Below, piece after piece: positions 50,736-60,871 of a stretch of DNA of 64,000 bases (the stretch's first letter is position 1; the number at the start of each line of letters is the position of its first letter). The position numbers and the translations under genes were made by a program. Location: assembly GCF_014873145.1 (NCBI RefSeq), contig NZ_JADBEK010000001.1, forward strand, positions 310,001 through 374,000. The letters run 5' to 3'. Under the pieces are notes generated by a model that did no database searches, was not told the origin of the DNA, and saw only the letters and a list, made by a program, of their open reading frames with translations. The DNA comes from Nonomuraea angiospora. Lineage in GTDB: Bacteria; Actinomycetota; Actinomycetes; Streptosporangiales; Streptosporangiaceae.

Positions 50736-51464
50736 ATGGGCGTCATGACCGAGGAACCGCTCACCGGTGGGAACAACGCCACGGAAGTCGTACGGGTCGG
50801 CGACACGGTCCGGCGCGCCCGGGACGCCGGGGCCGCGTTCGCCGCGCGGGTACTGGCCCAGCTGGAGTCCGCCGGCTACCCCCACGCGCCACGCCACCTC
50901 GGCATCGACGAGCAGGGCCGGGACATCCTGAGCTTCGTCCCCGGCACCACCACCGACCATCCCGCGCAGCGGGCGCCCGGCGCGTACGCGGCCGGCGGGC
51001 GGATGCTGCGCGAGCTGCACGAGGCGACCGCCGGGCACGCCCTGGCCACCGGGCGGGAGTGCGTGATCCACGGCGACCCCGGCCCGTTCAACACCATCTT
51101 CCGGCAGGGCCTGCCGGTGGCGTTCATCGACTGGTCCTCCTGCCGTCCCGGCGACCGGCTCGAGGACCTGGGGTACATGGCGTGGACCTGGTGCATTCTG
51201 TCGCAGAGCCGGGTACCGCCGGTCGAGCAGGCCCGGCATCTGCGCGAGCTGCGCGACGGGTACGGCGCCGTCGAAGCGGAGCGGCTCCTGGACGCGATGG
51301 AGTGCGCGCAGTCGCGCATCGTCGACGCCGAGACGGCCAACGTCGATGACCCCACCCTCGCTCCCGCGCGCCGCCGCCACGCGGAAGCGGCCGTCGCCTG
51401 GGCCACGGCCGACCGCGCCTTCGTCCGGCGGCACCGGGCGCTGCTGCTGTCCGCGCTGCGGTGA
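50736..51464 (+). CDS. Phosphotransferase-fold protein (APH family)
   Basis: The 242-residue protein has an early short N lobe (GGNNATEVVRVGDTVRR), then HGDPGPFNTIF (catalytic Asp near 113) and VAFIDWSSCRPGDRLEDLGYMAW with the metal Asp. It lacks part of the N-terminal lobe found in the larger members. AGGAGG lies 4 bp before ATG 50736; ATG 50745 is an alternative. It ends at a strong hairpin shared with the convergent GH85 gene. The substrate is unknown. Confidence 0.8.
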   Translation: MGVMTEEPLTGGNNATEVVRVGDTVRRARDAGAAFAARVLAQLESAGYPHAPRHLGIDEQGRDILSFVPGTTTDHPAQRAPGAYAAGGRMLRELHEATAGHALATGRECVIHGDPGPFNTIFRQGLPVAFIDWSSCRPGDRLEDLGYMAWTWCILSQSRVPPVEQARHLRELRDGYGAVEAERLLDAMECAQSRIVDAETANVDDPTLAPARRRHAEAAVAWATADRAFVRRHRALLLSALR

Positions 51465-51491
51465 GGGGCGCCGCGACCTTCGCGGCGCCCC
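51465..51491. terminator. Perfect bidirectional terminator hairpin
   Basis: GGGGCGCCGCGA, CCT loop, TCGCGGCGCCCC: 12 matched pairs and a 3-base loop in the 33-bp gap between convergent stop codons. It closes the mannoside operon from the right and the phosphotransferase gene from the left. There is no U-tract, as is common in GC-rich actinomycetes. Confidence 0.85.
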
Positions 51492-51497
51492 TGGTGG

Positions 51498-54167
51498 TCA
51501 GTTGCCGCGCAGCACCGTCGTGGCCTTGTTGCCGGCGTAGTCCTCCAGCACCGCGACCACCTTGCTGCCCGCACTCGACATGGTCACCGTCTCGGCGGCC
51601 CGGGTGGTGCGGCCGCGGATGATGTACGGCTTGGCGCCCGACCCGTACGTCGTCGCGAACGACTTCGCCTGGCCGTCCTCGAGGACGGTCAGGGTGTGCC
51701 AGTCAGCGAGGGCCGGCCGGGAGAAGGTGAACGTGTTCCCGCTGATCTTCACCGCCGACGCCGGGTAGGGCGCGATCTCGGTGTCGGCGAACCTGCCGCG
51801 CACGGCGGTGGCCGTGCCCGGCCCCGCCCGCAGGGTGAGCAGGTAGCCGTCGCCGTTGACGGGCACCCCGGTCAGCGTCGTGCCCGTGCCGCTCCCGGGC
51901 AGCTCGACCTCCTTGCCGTACGGGCGGGAGGTGTCGAGGCTCTGGACCTTCAGCGTGACGGGCCGGCCGTTCGCCGGGGGAGTCCAGGAGGCGGTCAGCG
52001 TGCCGTCCGGCTTGGCCGACGCCTTGACCTTGGCCGGCGCCGTGGCCAGGTCGAACGAGGTGGTCGCGGCCGGGCTCTCGGACCCGTCCGGGCCGACCGC
52101 CACCAGCCTGATCGTCCCCGACGTGGCCGTGAAGCGCTTGACGTAGTAGACGTCGTCGTAGATCCCGCCGAGGTAGGTGTCGTCGAGGTAGACGTCGTAG
52201 CGGCGCACCTTGTCGTACCCGGCGCGCTTCCAGGACAGGAACAGCTCGCCGGTCTCGGGCAGCAGCTGGGTGATGCGCAGGTCCTGCGGCGTCGCGGGGG
52301 TGCGGTCCTTGCCGTCGCGCAGGGCCAGCGCGCCGAGGTTGACCTGGTAGCCCTGGATCGGGCGGGCGCCGGCGGCGACGACCAGGCCGAGCGCGGCGAC
52401 GCGCTGACCGGCGTACGCCGACAGGTCCGCCGACCGCGTGGTCCAGCCCGTGGTGCGCTGACCCGAGCCGGCCAGCGGCAGCTGGACCACCTTGCCGGGG
52501 TCGGAGGCGAGCACGAGGCCGAGCCGCAGCTCGGAGTCGTCACTGGCCGAGGGCTTGGTGTAGGTCAGGTCGAGCGTCGAGCCCTTGGCGACCTGCAGGT
52601 CCGTCTTGTAGAGCCGTACGGTGTTGTCGCCGTCGAGCGTGCCGCTGAGCACGAGCGAGCTGCCGCCGTTGTAGCCGCCGATCTTCTGGTACGAGAACCG
52701 GCTCGCCGGCGTGTACGCGGGGCCGTAGTCGAAGTCGGCGCCGAGCGGCGTCCCGGCCGCGTCGATCCACCACTGCCAGGTCACCGGGATGTCCTGGAGG
52801 TTGATGTTGCCCCACTCCTTCGGGCTGGACAGCCGGCCCTTGGTCCAGGTGGACAGGCCGTGGCCGGTGTTGAAGGAGGTCGCGAACGTGGTGCCGCCGA
52901 TGACGGAGCGCTCGGCGACGTACTTGGAGATGCCCTTCCAGGTGCCCTCGGGGGTGGTGGCGCCGGCCGAGGAGCCGGTCCACCAGCGGCGCTCCCGGTC
53001 GAAGACGTCCCGCTGCGCGGCGTCGTCGGTCTTGTTCGCGTAGTCGGAGGAGACGAAGTCGGCGCCGAGCGTGGCGATGGCGTTCATCGGCGCGCCGCCG
53101 GTGTCGAGGTTGTCATCGAGGTTGTACGGCTGGTTGAACTGGTACTGCCCGGCCTCGACCCCGGCGAAGACGCTCTTGCGGGAGTCCAGCCCGAGACCGG
53201 CGGCATAGGTCTTGGAGTTGGCGAGCTTGGTCCGGTTCCACCAGTAGTTGAGGAAGATGGAGTCGGACACGTCGCCGAGCCGCGCGTCGCGCACGAACGG
53301 GCCGTTGACCGCGTTGAACTCGTTCTGGTACGAGATGGCGCCCGTGGAGTTGTCGATGGAGTCGTACCACTGCACGTAGAGGCCGCCGTCGCGCAGCTGC
53401 TTCAGGAACTGCTTGTACGCCGGGATGTCGGCCGGGGCGACCCGCGACTCCTGGTTGACGAAGTAGCCGTCGAAGCCGTAGAACTTGGCGACCTGGACGA
53501 GCTTGGCGGCGACGGGGAAGCTCCCGGCGGCGTCGCGGACCAGCAGCTCGGAGTAGGTCTGGTCGCCGCGGTCGTTGTCGGAGAAGAAGATGCAGCCCAG
53601 CGAGCGCACCCCGTTGGCGTGGGCGGCGTTGGTGTAGCCGGGGTTGGGCAGGTTGAGCATCCCGAACTCGAACCACTTCTCCCGCCAGTCGGCGGTCGGG
53701 TCGTAGTAGTTCACCGGAACTCCCTGGGTGGGCATGCCGTGCCAGGAGCCGTAGAAGTCGGCGTACTGCCAGTAGTTGAACAGGTACTGGCTGAACTCGT
53801 TGGTGTAGGGGTGGCTCTCGAAGAAGGCGTTGCCGTAGTCGCCGGCCAGGGTCAGCAGCTGGGTGCCGGCGGGCAGCGCCGGGTTGCGCTGCGTGGCGGC
53901 GTTGGCGGCGTTGCGCTGCTGGAGCGGCACCTTGGCGCGCAGCAGTTCGGCGCCGGCGTCGTCGGCGGGGTTCCAGCGCAGCAGGTCGGTGACGGAGTAG
54001 CCGTGCTGGTAGGGCTGGTGGGCGCCGACCGCGCTCTCGCCGGTCCAGGGCAGCGTGTCGCTGGCCGCGGTGCCGGTGGCGGTCAGCGCGACGGCGAGCA
54101 TCGCGGCCAGGACGGCGGTGCCGGCGCGCGTCATCGCCCGTCTGCGGGTGCGATGTGATCGGGCCAT
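51498..54167 (-). CDS. Secreted GH85 endo-beta-N-acetylglucosaminidase
   Basis: The 889-residue enzyme has a signal (RAMTRAGTAVLAAMLAVALTATGTAAS) followed by the GH85 barrel: YSVTDLLRWNP, NYWQYADFYGSWHG, and GFDGYFVNQES, whose Asn and Glu (near 238-240) form the substrate-assisted pair of ENGases. The C-terminal part has jelly-roll and fibronectin-like domains (LRITQLLPETGELFLSWKRAGYDKVRRYDVYLDD style). ENGases cut between the two core GlcNAc residues of N-glycans. ATG 54167 overlaps the GH3 stop by 1 bp. It is the last gene of the operon and the only clearly secreted hydrolase in it, so it probably releases the glycan outside the cell. Confidence 0.9.
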   Translation of the reverse strand: MARSHRTRRRAMTRAGTAVLAAMLAVALTATGTAASDTLPWTGESAVGAHQPYQHGYSVTDLLRWNPADDAGAELLRAKVPLQQRNAANAATQRNPALPAGTQLLTLAGDYGNAFFESHPYTNEFSQYLFNYWQYADFYGSWHGMPTQGVPVNYYDPTADWREKWFEFGMLNLPNPGYTNAAHANGVRSLGCIFFSDNDRGDQTYSELLVRDAAGSFPVAAKLVQVAKFYGFDGYFVNQESRVAPADIPAYKQFLKQLRDGGLYVQWYDSIDNSTGAISYQNEFNAVNGPFVRDARLGDVSDSIFLNYWWNRTKLANSKTYAAGLGLDSRKSVFAGVEAGQYQFNQPYNLDDNLDTGGAPMNAIATLGADFVSSDYANKTDDAAQRDVFDRERRWWTGSSAGATTPEGTWKGISKYVAERSVIGGTTFATSFNTGHGLSTWTKGRLSSPKEWGNINLQDIPVTWQWWIDAAGTPLGADFDYGPAYTPASRFSYQKIGGYNGGSSLVLSGTLDGDNTVRLYKTDLQVAKGSTLDLTYTKPSASDDSELRLGLVLASDPGKVVQLPLAGSGQRTTGWTTRSADLSAYAGQRVAALGLVVAAGARPIQGYQVNLGALALRDGKDRTPATPQDLRITQLLPETGELFLSWKRAGYDKVRRYDVYLDDTYLGGIYDDVYYVKRFTATSGTIRLVAVGPDGSESPAATTSFDLATAPAKVKASAKPDGTLTASWTPPANGRPVTLKVQSLDTSRPYGKEVELPGSGTGTTLTGVPVNGDGYLLTLRAGPGTATAVRGRFADTEIAPYPASAVKISGNTFTFSRPALADWHTLTVLEDGQAKSFATTYGSGAKPYIIRGRTTRAAETVTMSSAGSKVVAVLEDYAGNKATTVLRGN

Positions 54168-56542
54168 CACGACTCCTCACTGTGGGGAAGGGGGTCGGCC
54201 GGTCCGGGGGAGTGGACGGCCGGGCGGATGGTTGCGTGCAGGTCCGCGACGTACAGATCGGTACGGGCCCGGCCCGCCGCGCCCTCGGCGAAGCAGCGCG
54301 CGGCGGGCAGGTCCCAGACGACGGCGGTACGGGCGCCCGCCGGGACGGTGACCCGGCGGAAGGCGAGCAGCTCGCGCAGGCGCGGCAGCACCCGGCCTCC
54401 GGTACGGCGCCCGAACAGCGGCACCACGACCTCGGCCGCCTTGCCGCCCGGGTTGGCGACCTCGACGCTCACCCGGACCGTGTCCGCGCCGGGCTCGGCG
54501 GTGAGGCGGTCGAAGAGCACGGGCCGGTAGCGCAGGCCGTGGCCGAAGGGGAAGAGCACCGGGTCGGGCGCGTCCCGGTAGACGTCGGCGGCGGGGTGCC
54601 GGTCGTTGTGGCGGACCGGCACGGCGCCCGGATGGGCGGGCGCCGTGAACGGCAGGCGGCCGACCGGCTCGTAGCCGCCGAACAGCGCGTCGGCGATCGC
54701 GTGGCCTCCGTGCGGCCCGGGGTAGCCGGCCCACAGCAGCGCGTCGGTGTGCGCCAGGACGCCGGTGAGCACGTGCGGCCGGCCGGCGACGACGACGGCC
54801 ACCACGGGGCAGCCGGCCCGCGCGCGGACGTCGGCGACCAGGTCGTCCTGGTCGCCGGGCAGGGCGAGATCGGCCAGGTCGACGCCTTCCCCGGCGGTCG
54901 CCATGGTCGCCTGGCCGGCGATCGCCCCGTTGGCGGCGAACTCCTCGGCGTACGTGCGGTGGCTTGTGCCGCCGAGCGTCAGGATGACCAGGTCGGCGCC
55001 GCTCAGGTCGGTCTCCGTGGGCACGCCCGGCGGGCACACCACCTCGGCGTCCGGCAGGGCCCGCCGCAGGGCCAGGTCCAGGCCGGCGGCCGACCCCGGC
55101 GGCAGGGGCGGCACGTAGTCGCCCAGCAGGGCGGTGACCTCGCGGGCGTTGGGGCCGGCGAGGACGACCTTGGCCAGGGAACGCGGTTCGAGGGGCAGGA
55201 GGCCGCCGGCGTTGTGCAGCAGGACCAGGGCCTGCCGGGCCAGACGGCGGGACAGACCGTCAGCGGCCCGCCCGGCCAGGGCGAGCGCCTCACGCTGCCC
55301 GGCCAGGGCGAGCGCCTCACGCTGCCCGGCCAGGGCGAGCGCCTCACGCTGCCCGGCCAGGGCGAGCGCCTCACGCTGCCCGGCCAGGGTGGGCGCCTCA
55401 CGGTCGGTCAGGGTGAGCGCCTCACGCTGGGGTTCTGGGGCGGTCTCATCCGCGGTGTCCCCGAGCAGGCCGGCGCGGTGTTTGAGGGTGAGGACCCGGC
55501 GGCAGGCGGCGTCGACCAGCTCGGCCACCCGCGGATCCGCCAGCGCCGCCTCCTCCAGCAGGGCGAAGGACTCGTCCCAGAGCGACAGGTCCACCCCCGC
55601 CTCCAGCGCCGCCACGGCGGCCCCCGCCGGGTCGCCCGTCATCGAGGTCAGCCGGTCCACGGCCAGCCCGTCGGCCATGACGATCCCGTCGAATCCGCAT
55701 TCGTCCCGCAGGAAGCCGGTCAGCAGGTCGCGGTTGGCGCAGCACGGCACCCCGTCGATGTCGTTGTAGGCCGCCATGAACCCCAGCGCCCCGGCCTCCA
55801 CCGCCGCCCGGGCCGCCGGGAGGTGCAGCTCGCGCAGGTCGCGGGGGCCGATGACGGCGGACTGGCCGTTGCGCCCGCCGACCGCCTCGCCCTGGGCGGC
55901 CAGGTGCTTGAGCACGATCGCCACCCCGCCCCGGCCCACCGCGCCGCGATCGGCGCCCTGCATGCCGATCACCAGCGCCCGGGTGAGCTCGGCGGCCAGC
56001 AGCGGATCCTCCCCGAAGCACTCTTCCGCCCGCCCCCAGCGCGGGTCCCGCAGCAGGTCGAGCGCGGACACCAGGGCCAGGTGCACGCCGCTCGCGGCGA
56101 GTTCGGCGGCGACGGCGGCCGCGGCCTCGGCCAGCAGGTCCGGATCCCATCCGGCGGCCACCGCGAGGTTGGTGGGCAGCAGCGTCCCGCCGAGCGCCTG
56201 GTGACCGTGCGGGGCCTCCTCCGACAGCAGCACCCCGATCCGGTGGCCACCGGCCCGCGCCACCTCGTCCTGGACGAGGGCGGCGACCTCGGCGCGTTCC
56301 TCCGGCCGGATCCCGTCGGCCCAGGTGCGGCCCGACCAGGCATCGGCGCGGAAGACCCCGTACAGCGCGCCGAGCCCGCCCCACCGGCCGAGCTCGGCGC
56401 GGGCGAGATCGGTGAGCCGGAATCCGCCCCGAGGAGCCCGTTCGACGGCCTGCCAGCCGTAGAGCCGCTGGTTGAGCTGGCCGACCTTCTCGCGCGGTGA
56501 CAGCTCGGCGAGCAGCCGCTCGACCGGCTCAGCGGTCGGCAT
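54167..56542 (-). CDS. GH3 glycoside hydrolase with an in-frame minisatellite
   Basis: The 791-residue cytoplasmic protein has the GH3 N-terminal barrel ([53 protein letters not shown] with the nucleophile Asp near 288). The (alpha/beta)6 second domain follows ([28 protein letters not shown]), and a fibronectin-like C-terminal domain ends the protein ([21 protein letters not shown]). The linker before the second domain, about residues 371-424, contains repeated REALALAGQ units encoded by a 27-bp array. GH3 members act as beta-glucosidases, xylosidases or N-acetylglucosaminidases; in this operon release of GlcNAc or a beta-linked sugar is likely. ATG overlaps the GH5 gene by 14 bp. Confidence 0.88.
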   Translation of the reverse strand: MPTAEPVERLLAELSPREKVGQLNQRLYGWQAVERAPRGGFRLTDLARAELGRWGGLGALYGVFRADAWSGRTWADGIRPEERAEVAALVQDEVARAGGHRIGVLLSEEAPHGHQALGGTLLPTNLAVAAGWDPDLLAEAAAAVAAELAASGVHLALVSALDLLRDPRWGRAEECFGEDPLLAAELTRALVIGMQGADRGAVGRGGVAIVLKHLAAQGEAVGGRNGQSAVIGPRDLRELHLPAARAAVEAGALGFMAAYNDIDGVPCCANRDLLTGFLRDECGFDGIVMADGLAVDRLTSMTGDPAGAAVAALEAGVDLSLWDESFALLEEAALADPRVAELVDAACRRVLTLKHRAGLLGDTADETAPEPQREALTLTDREAPTLAGQREALALAGQREALALAGQREALALAGQREALALAGRAADGLSRRLARQALVLLHNAGGLLPLEPRSLAKVVLAGPNAREVTALLGDYVPPLPPGSAAGLDLALRRALPDAEVVCPPGVPTETDLSGADLVILTLGGTSHRTYAEEFAANGAIAGQATMATAGEGVDLADLALPGDQDDLVADVRARAGCPVVAVVVAGRPHVLTGVLAHTDALLWAGYPGPHGGHAIADALFGGYEPVGRLPFTAPAHPGAVPVRHNDRHPAADVYRDAPDPVLFPFGHGLRYRPVLFDRLTAEPGADTVRVSVEVANPGGKAAEVVVPLFGRRTGGRVLPRLRELLAFRRVTVPAGARTAVVWDLPAARCFAEGAAGRARTDLYVADLHATIRPAVHSPGPADPLPHSEES
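55271..55429 (-). repeat. 27-bp coding minisatellite inside the GH3 gene
   Basis: Four perfect 27-bp copies (55271-55297, 55298-55324, 55325-55351, 55352-55378), then a diverged 27-bp copy to 55405 and a diverged 24-bp copy to 55429. Each unit encodes a nonapeptide of the form AGQREALAL. All lengths are multiples of 3, so the frame is kept. The perfect copies point to recent expansion. Confidence 0.95.
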
Positions 56543-57830
56543 GGGCGGCCATCCGGTCGAGGACCTCGTCGTCGGCGACCGAGCTGTAGAAGGTGCGGCC
56601 CGTCGGCTCGGCGTGGACGAGCCGTTCGACGCCGCGGGCGCGCAGCGCGGCCGGGTCGCCCGCGGTCGCGGAGGTCACCAGGGCGGGGCGGGCCCCGGCG
56701 CGGGCGCGGTCCATCCAGATCTCGAAGACGCCGCCGCCGGGGGAGAGCTCCGCCCGGGACACGGGGACGTCGTCGGCGCCGACGGGGACCACGACGGCCT
56801 CGGTCCGAGGAGAGGGGCGCGGCCGGTGCCGCAGCTCGGCGGCCAGTTCGGCGAAGCGCCGGCCGATCGGCTTGACCGCGCCGTCCGCCCCGATCAGGCC
56901 GAGGCTGTGCTCCAGGTCGGGGAAGTCGGCCAGCCGGCGCTCCACGTCGTGCGAGCACCACCACGTGACGCCCCACAGGGCGTCGCTGTCGGCCGCCGCC
57001 CGCACGGTCCCCTCGCAGAAGCCCGGCGCCTGGTCCTCGGTGAGGTGGTTGAGCGGCGCGCCGACCTCCTGCAGCCACACCGGGCGCGCCGGGTCCAGGG
57101 CGAAGGCGCGCGACAGCTCGATGAGGTACGCGGCGTGGGTGAGGCTTTCGTGGGACATCGCCCCGTAACCCTGGGCGGTGCCGTTGAAGATCCACGAGTG
57201 GATCACGCTCATCTGGCCGTGCCGGGTGGAGTGCGCCGGGGTGAAGGGGTGGCCGTCGGCGTACCAGACGGCGTCGTACTCGGCGTTGAGCCGGAAGTGT
57301 CGGCGCTCGCGCGGCCCCTCGCCGTGCAGCGCCCGCAGCCAGGCCGTCACCTGCTGCGGGGTGGCCGGCATCCGGCTCGGGTGCAGCGCGGAGGTGAACT
57401 GGTTGACCTCGTTGCCCAGGGTCAGGCCGAGGAAGTTGGGCAGGTCGTACAGGTGCCCGTCGAGCGCCTCCACCAGCGCGGCCTGCGCCGCGATCGCGTC
57501 GGGGTCGGTGAACATGCTGCGCCGGTGCCAGTCCGTCAGCCAGCTCGGCACGAAGTCGAAGCCGGACAGGTGCCCCTGCAGCACATCCACGCTGGCGTCG
57601 AGGCCGGCTTCGCCGGCGATCTCCACGACGCGGCGGACGTCGTCGAGGGCGCGGCGGCGGATCAGCGTCCGGTTCGGCTGCAGGACGGGCCAGAGCGGCA
57701 TCACGCGTACGTGGTCCAGGCCCAGCCCGGCCAGGGCCTCCATGTCCCGCCGGGTGGCCGCCCAGTCCGGATCCAGCCAGGAGTAGAACCAGTCCTGGGA
57801 AGGCGTGTAGTTGACCCCGAATCTCAGCAT
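56529..57830 (-). CDS. GH5-family glycosidase, beta-mannosidase-like
   Basis: The 433-residue protein without signal has a TIM barrel with the GH5 pair of glutamates: acid/base in [10 protein letters not shown] (near 163) and nucleophile in WLQEVGAP (near 279). [19 protein letters not shown] at the N terminus and [16 protein letters not shown] fit the group of intracellular GH5 beta-mannosidases. Known GH5_18 enzymes hydrolyse the Man-beta-1,4-GlcNAc core unit of N-glycans; I infer this subfamily from context and general look. ATG 57830 immediately follows the permease stop. Downstream GH3 overlaps by 14 bp. Confidence 0.82.
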   Translation of the reverse strand: MLRFGVNYTPSQDWFYSWLDPDWAATRRDMEALAGLGLDHVRVMPLWPVLQPNRTLIRRRALDDVRRVVEIAGEAGLDASVDVLQGHLSGFDFVPSWLTDWHRRSMFTDPDAIAAQAALVEALDGHLYDLPNFLGLTLGNEVNQFTSALHPSRMPATPQQVTAWLRALHGEGPRERRHFRLNAEYDAVWYADGHPFTPAHSTRHGQMSVIHSWIFNGTAQGYGAMSHESLTHAAYLIELSRAFALDPARPVWLQEVGAPLNHLTEDQAPGFCEGTVRAAADSDALWGVTWWCSHDVERRLADFPDLEHSLGLIGADGAVKPIGRRFAELAAELRHRPRPSPRTEAVVVPVGADDVPVSRAELSPGGGVFEIWMDRARAGARPALVTSATAGDPAALRARGVERLVHAEPTGRTFYSSVADDEVLDRMAAHADR

Positions 57831-57831
57831 T

Positions 57832-58676
<845 letters not shown>

Positions 58677-58677
<1 letters not shown>

Positions 58678-59594
58678 CAGGAGGACCTCTGCTTGCGTTG
58701 CAGGACGAGCTGCGCGACCAGCAGCCCGCCGAGGATGACGAACATGACCAGGCTGATCGCGCCCGCGTATCCGGTGCGCGCCTGCAGGCCGGTGCCCTCG
58801 CGCTGGATGAGCATGGTCATCGTGAGATCGCCGCCGCCGACCCCGCCGGTGCCGTCGGTGAGCACGTAGATCTCGCCGAAGACCCGGAAAGCCGCCACCG
58901 AGGACAGCACGCCGATGAGCCCCATCGTGGAGCGCACGCCCGGGACGGTGACGCTGAGGAAGGTGCGCACCGGGCCCGCGCCGTCCATCGCCGCCGCGTC
59001 GTACAGGCTCGGATCGATGTTCGCCAGCGCGGCCAGGTAGATGACCATGTAGTAGCCCAGGCCCATCCACACGGTGACGAACATCGCGCTGAACAGCAGC
59101 AGCCACCGGTCGGTCAGGAAGGGGACCGGCGCGGCGACCGCCTGGAGCGTGCCGAGCAGCTCGTTCACCAGGCCGCGCTTGTCGAGCATGTTCGTCCAGA
59201 TCAGCCCGACGATGACCGGCGACATGATCACCGGCAGGTACATCGTGGTGCGGAAGAAGCCCATCAGCCGGCCGGCGCCGCTCAGGAGCGCGGCGAGCAC
59301 GAGCGGCAGCGCCACCATGAGCGGCACCACGCACACCGTGTAGAGCGTGGAGTTCAGCAGCGCGGTGCCGAAGCGCTCATCGGCGAACATCCGCCGGAAG
59401 TTGTCCCATCCGGTGAACTCCCCGGTCCTGAGCAGGGTGGAGTCCGTGAAGGCCAGGCGCAGCGTGTTCAGGAACGGCACGAGGACCAGGACCACGATGA
59501 CGGCCAGCGCCGGCAGCAGGAACAGCCACGGGGTCAGGCGCCAGCGATGGGTCGCCGGCGCGCCGGCCTCGTCGTGCGTGGCGGAGCCGGTCAT
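58677..59594 (-). CDS. Carbohydrate ABC transporter permease (MalF type)
   Basis: The 305-residue membrane protein starts with a short polar N terminus, then WLFLLPALAVIVVLVLVPFLNTLRLAF. It has the EAA-like loop DAAAMDGAGPVRTFLSVTVPGVRST and six helices. It forms the second half of the sugar channel. ATGA overlap with the binding-protein gene. Confidence 0.92.
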
Positions 59595-60871
59595 CCGTGC
59601 GCGGCCAGCCGGTCGTTGGAGTACTTGACCGACTCGTCCAGCGCCTGCTGCACCGTCTTCTTGCCGAGCAGCGCCTGGGCGATCTGCTCGCGCAGCGTGT
59701 CGGCGTCGGCCGAGCCGGAGAACGCCGGAGGCCACCACACGACCGCCTTCTTGACCTGGGCGGCGCTCTCCAGGCGCACCTTCGTGGCGGGGTCGCCGTC
59801 GTCCTTGGTGAAGTACTCGTCGTCCATCGACCCGGCCGACGAGGGGAACACCGAGGCCTTCTTGGCGAAGGCGAGCTGGTTGGCGGCGTTGGTGACGTAC
59901 TTGGCGAAGGCCGTGGCCAGCGGCTGGTTCTTGCCGGCGGCGTTCACGACGAGCGACTCGATGTACATGTTGGGGGCGGCGTTGCTGATCCGCGGCCCGA
60001 TCCCGAGCGTCTTGTAGATCTCGGGCGCGGTGTCCTTGAGGTCGTTGAGGGTGTAGGAGCTGCCCGACAGGTACGCCAGCCGCCCGGCCTTGAACTCCTC
60101 GACCTCCTTCGTCTGCAGGTTGTTCAGCGCCTCCTGGGTCAGGCCCTTGCTGGCGAACAGCTTGCGGAAGCGCTCGACGAACTCCGCGCCCTTGGCGTCG
60201 TTGTAGGTGAACTTCTTGCCCGTGGTGTCCATGAGCGGCACGCCGTACTCGCCGAACATCTCGATGGCGGGCATCCGGGCGATCATCGACACGTCGGAGC
60301 AGTTCTTGGCCATGGCCTCGGCCTGGTCGAACAGCTCGTCGTAGGTGGCGGGCAGCTTGGCCGGGTCGAGACCGCACTTCTTGAACAGCGCGGTGTTGAA
60401 GAACGCCGGCCCGGTGTTGAGGTACCACGGGTAGCCGTAGGTCCCGCCGCCGAGCCCGCTGAACGTCATCGCCTGCCACGCCTTGTCCAGGTACTGGCCC
60501 TTGGCCTGGGGGTCGGCCTTGTTGAGGTCGAGCAGGACCCCGGCCTGGGCCAGCGTGTACGCGGCCTCCGGGCCCATGTCCACGACGTCGGGCAGCGCCC
60601 CCGCCGCGGCGTCGGCCGACAGCTTGTCCTGGTAGCCCTCGGCGGGCTGGTCCACCCAGGCGATCTTCGTGCCCGGGTGCTCCTTCTCGAAGGCCGCGAT
60701 CAGCTCGGTGAAGTACGGGGTGAACTTCTCGTTCTTCAGGTTCCACGTCTGGAACTTGATCGATCCGGTCGGCGCGCCGCCCGCGGCCTGCGGCGTCGCC
60801 CCGCCGTCACCGCACCCGGACAGCAGCAGCGATCCCAGGGCCAGCGCCGCGACGCAGGTCCGTGTTCTCAT
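59591..60871 (-). CDS. Sugar ABC transporter substrate-binding lipoprotein
   Basis: The 426-residue exported lipoprotein has the lipobox LLLSGC (Cys near 20) and an acidic, Gly-rich linker. Its fold is of the sugar-binding cluster: IKFQTWNLKNEKFTPYFTELIAAFEKEHPG, LPDVVDMGPEAAYTLAQAGVLLDLN, YGYPWYLNTGPAFFNTALF. It binds the glycan or oligosaccharide released outside. Given the hydrolases beside it, mannosyl-rich oligosaccharides or Man-GlcNAc are likely ligands. ATGA overlap with the GH38 gene. Confidence 0.92.
   Translation of the reverse strand: MRTRTCVAALALGSLLLSGCGDGGATPQAAGGAPTGSIKFQTWNLKNEKFTPYFTELIAAFEKEHPGTKIAWVDQPAEGYQDKLSADAAAGALPDVVDMGPEAAYTLAQAGVLLDLNKADPQAKGQYLDKAWQAMTFSGLGGGTYGYPWYLNTGPAFFNTALFKKCGLDPAKLPATYDELFDQAEAMAKNCSDVSMIARMPAIEMFGEYGVPLMDTTGKKFTYNDAKGAEFVERFRKLFASKGLTQEALNNLQTKEVEEFKAGRLAYLSGSSYTLNDLKDTAPEIYKTLGIGPRISNAAPNMYIESLVVNAAGKNQPLATAFAKYVTNAANQLAFAKKASVFPSSAGSMDDEYFTKDDGDPATKVRLESAAQVKKAVVWWPPAFSGSADADTLREQIAQALLGKKTVQQALDESVKYSNDRLAAHG

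Noticed and set aside
55271..55429. CRISPR array
   Set aside because: Units are contiguous without spacers and in frame within a gene, so this is a minisatellite.
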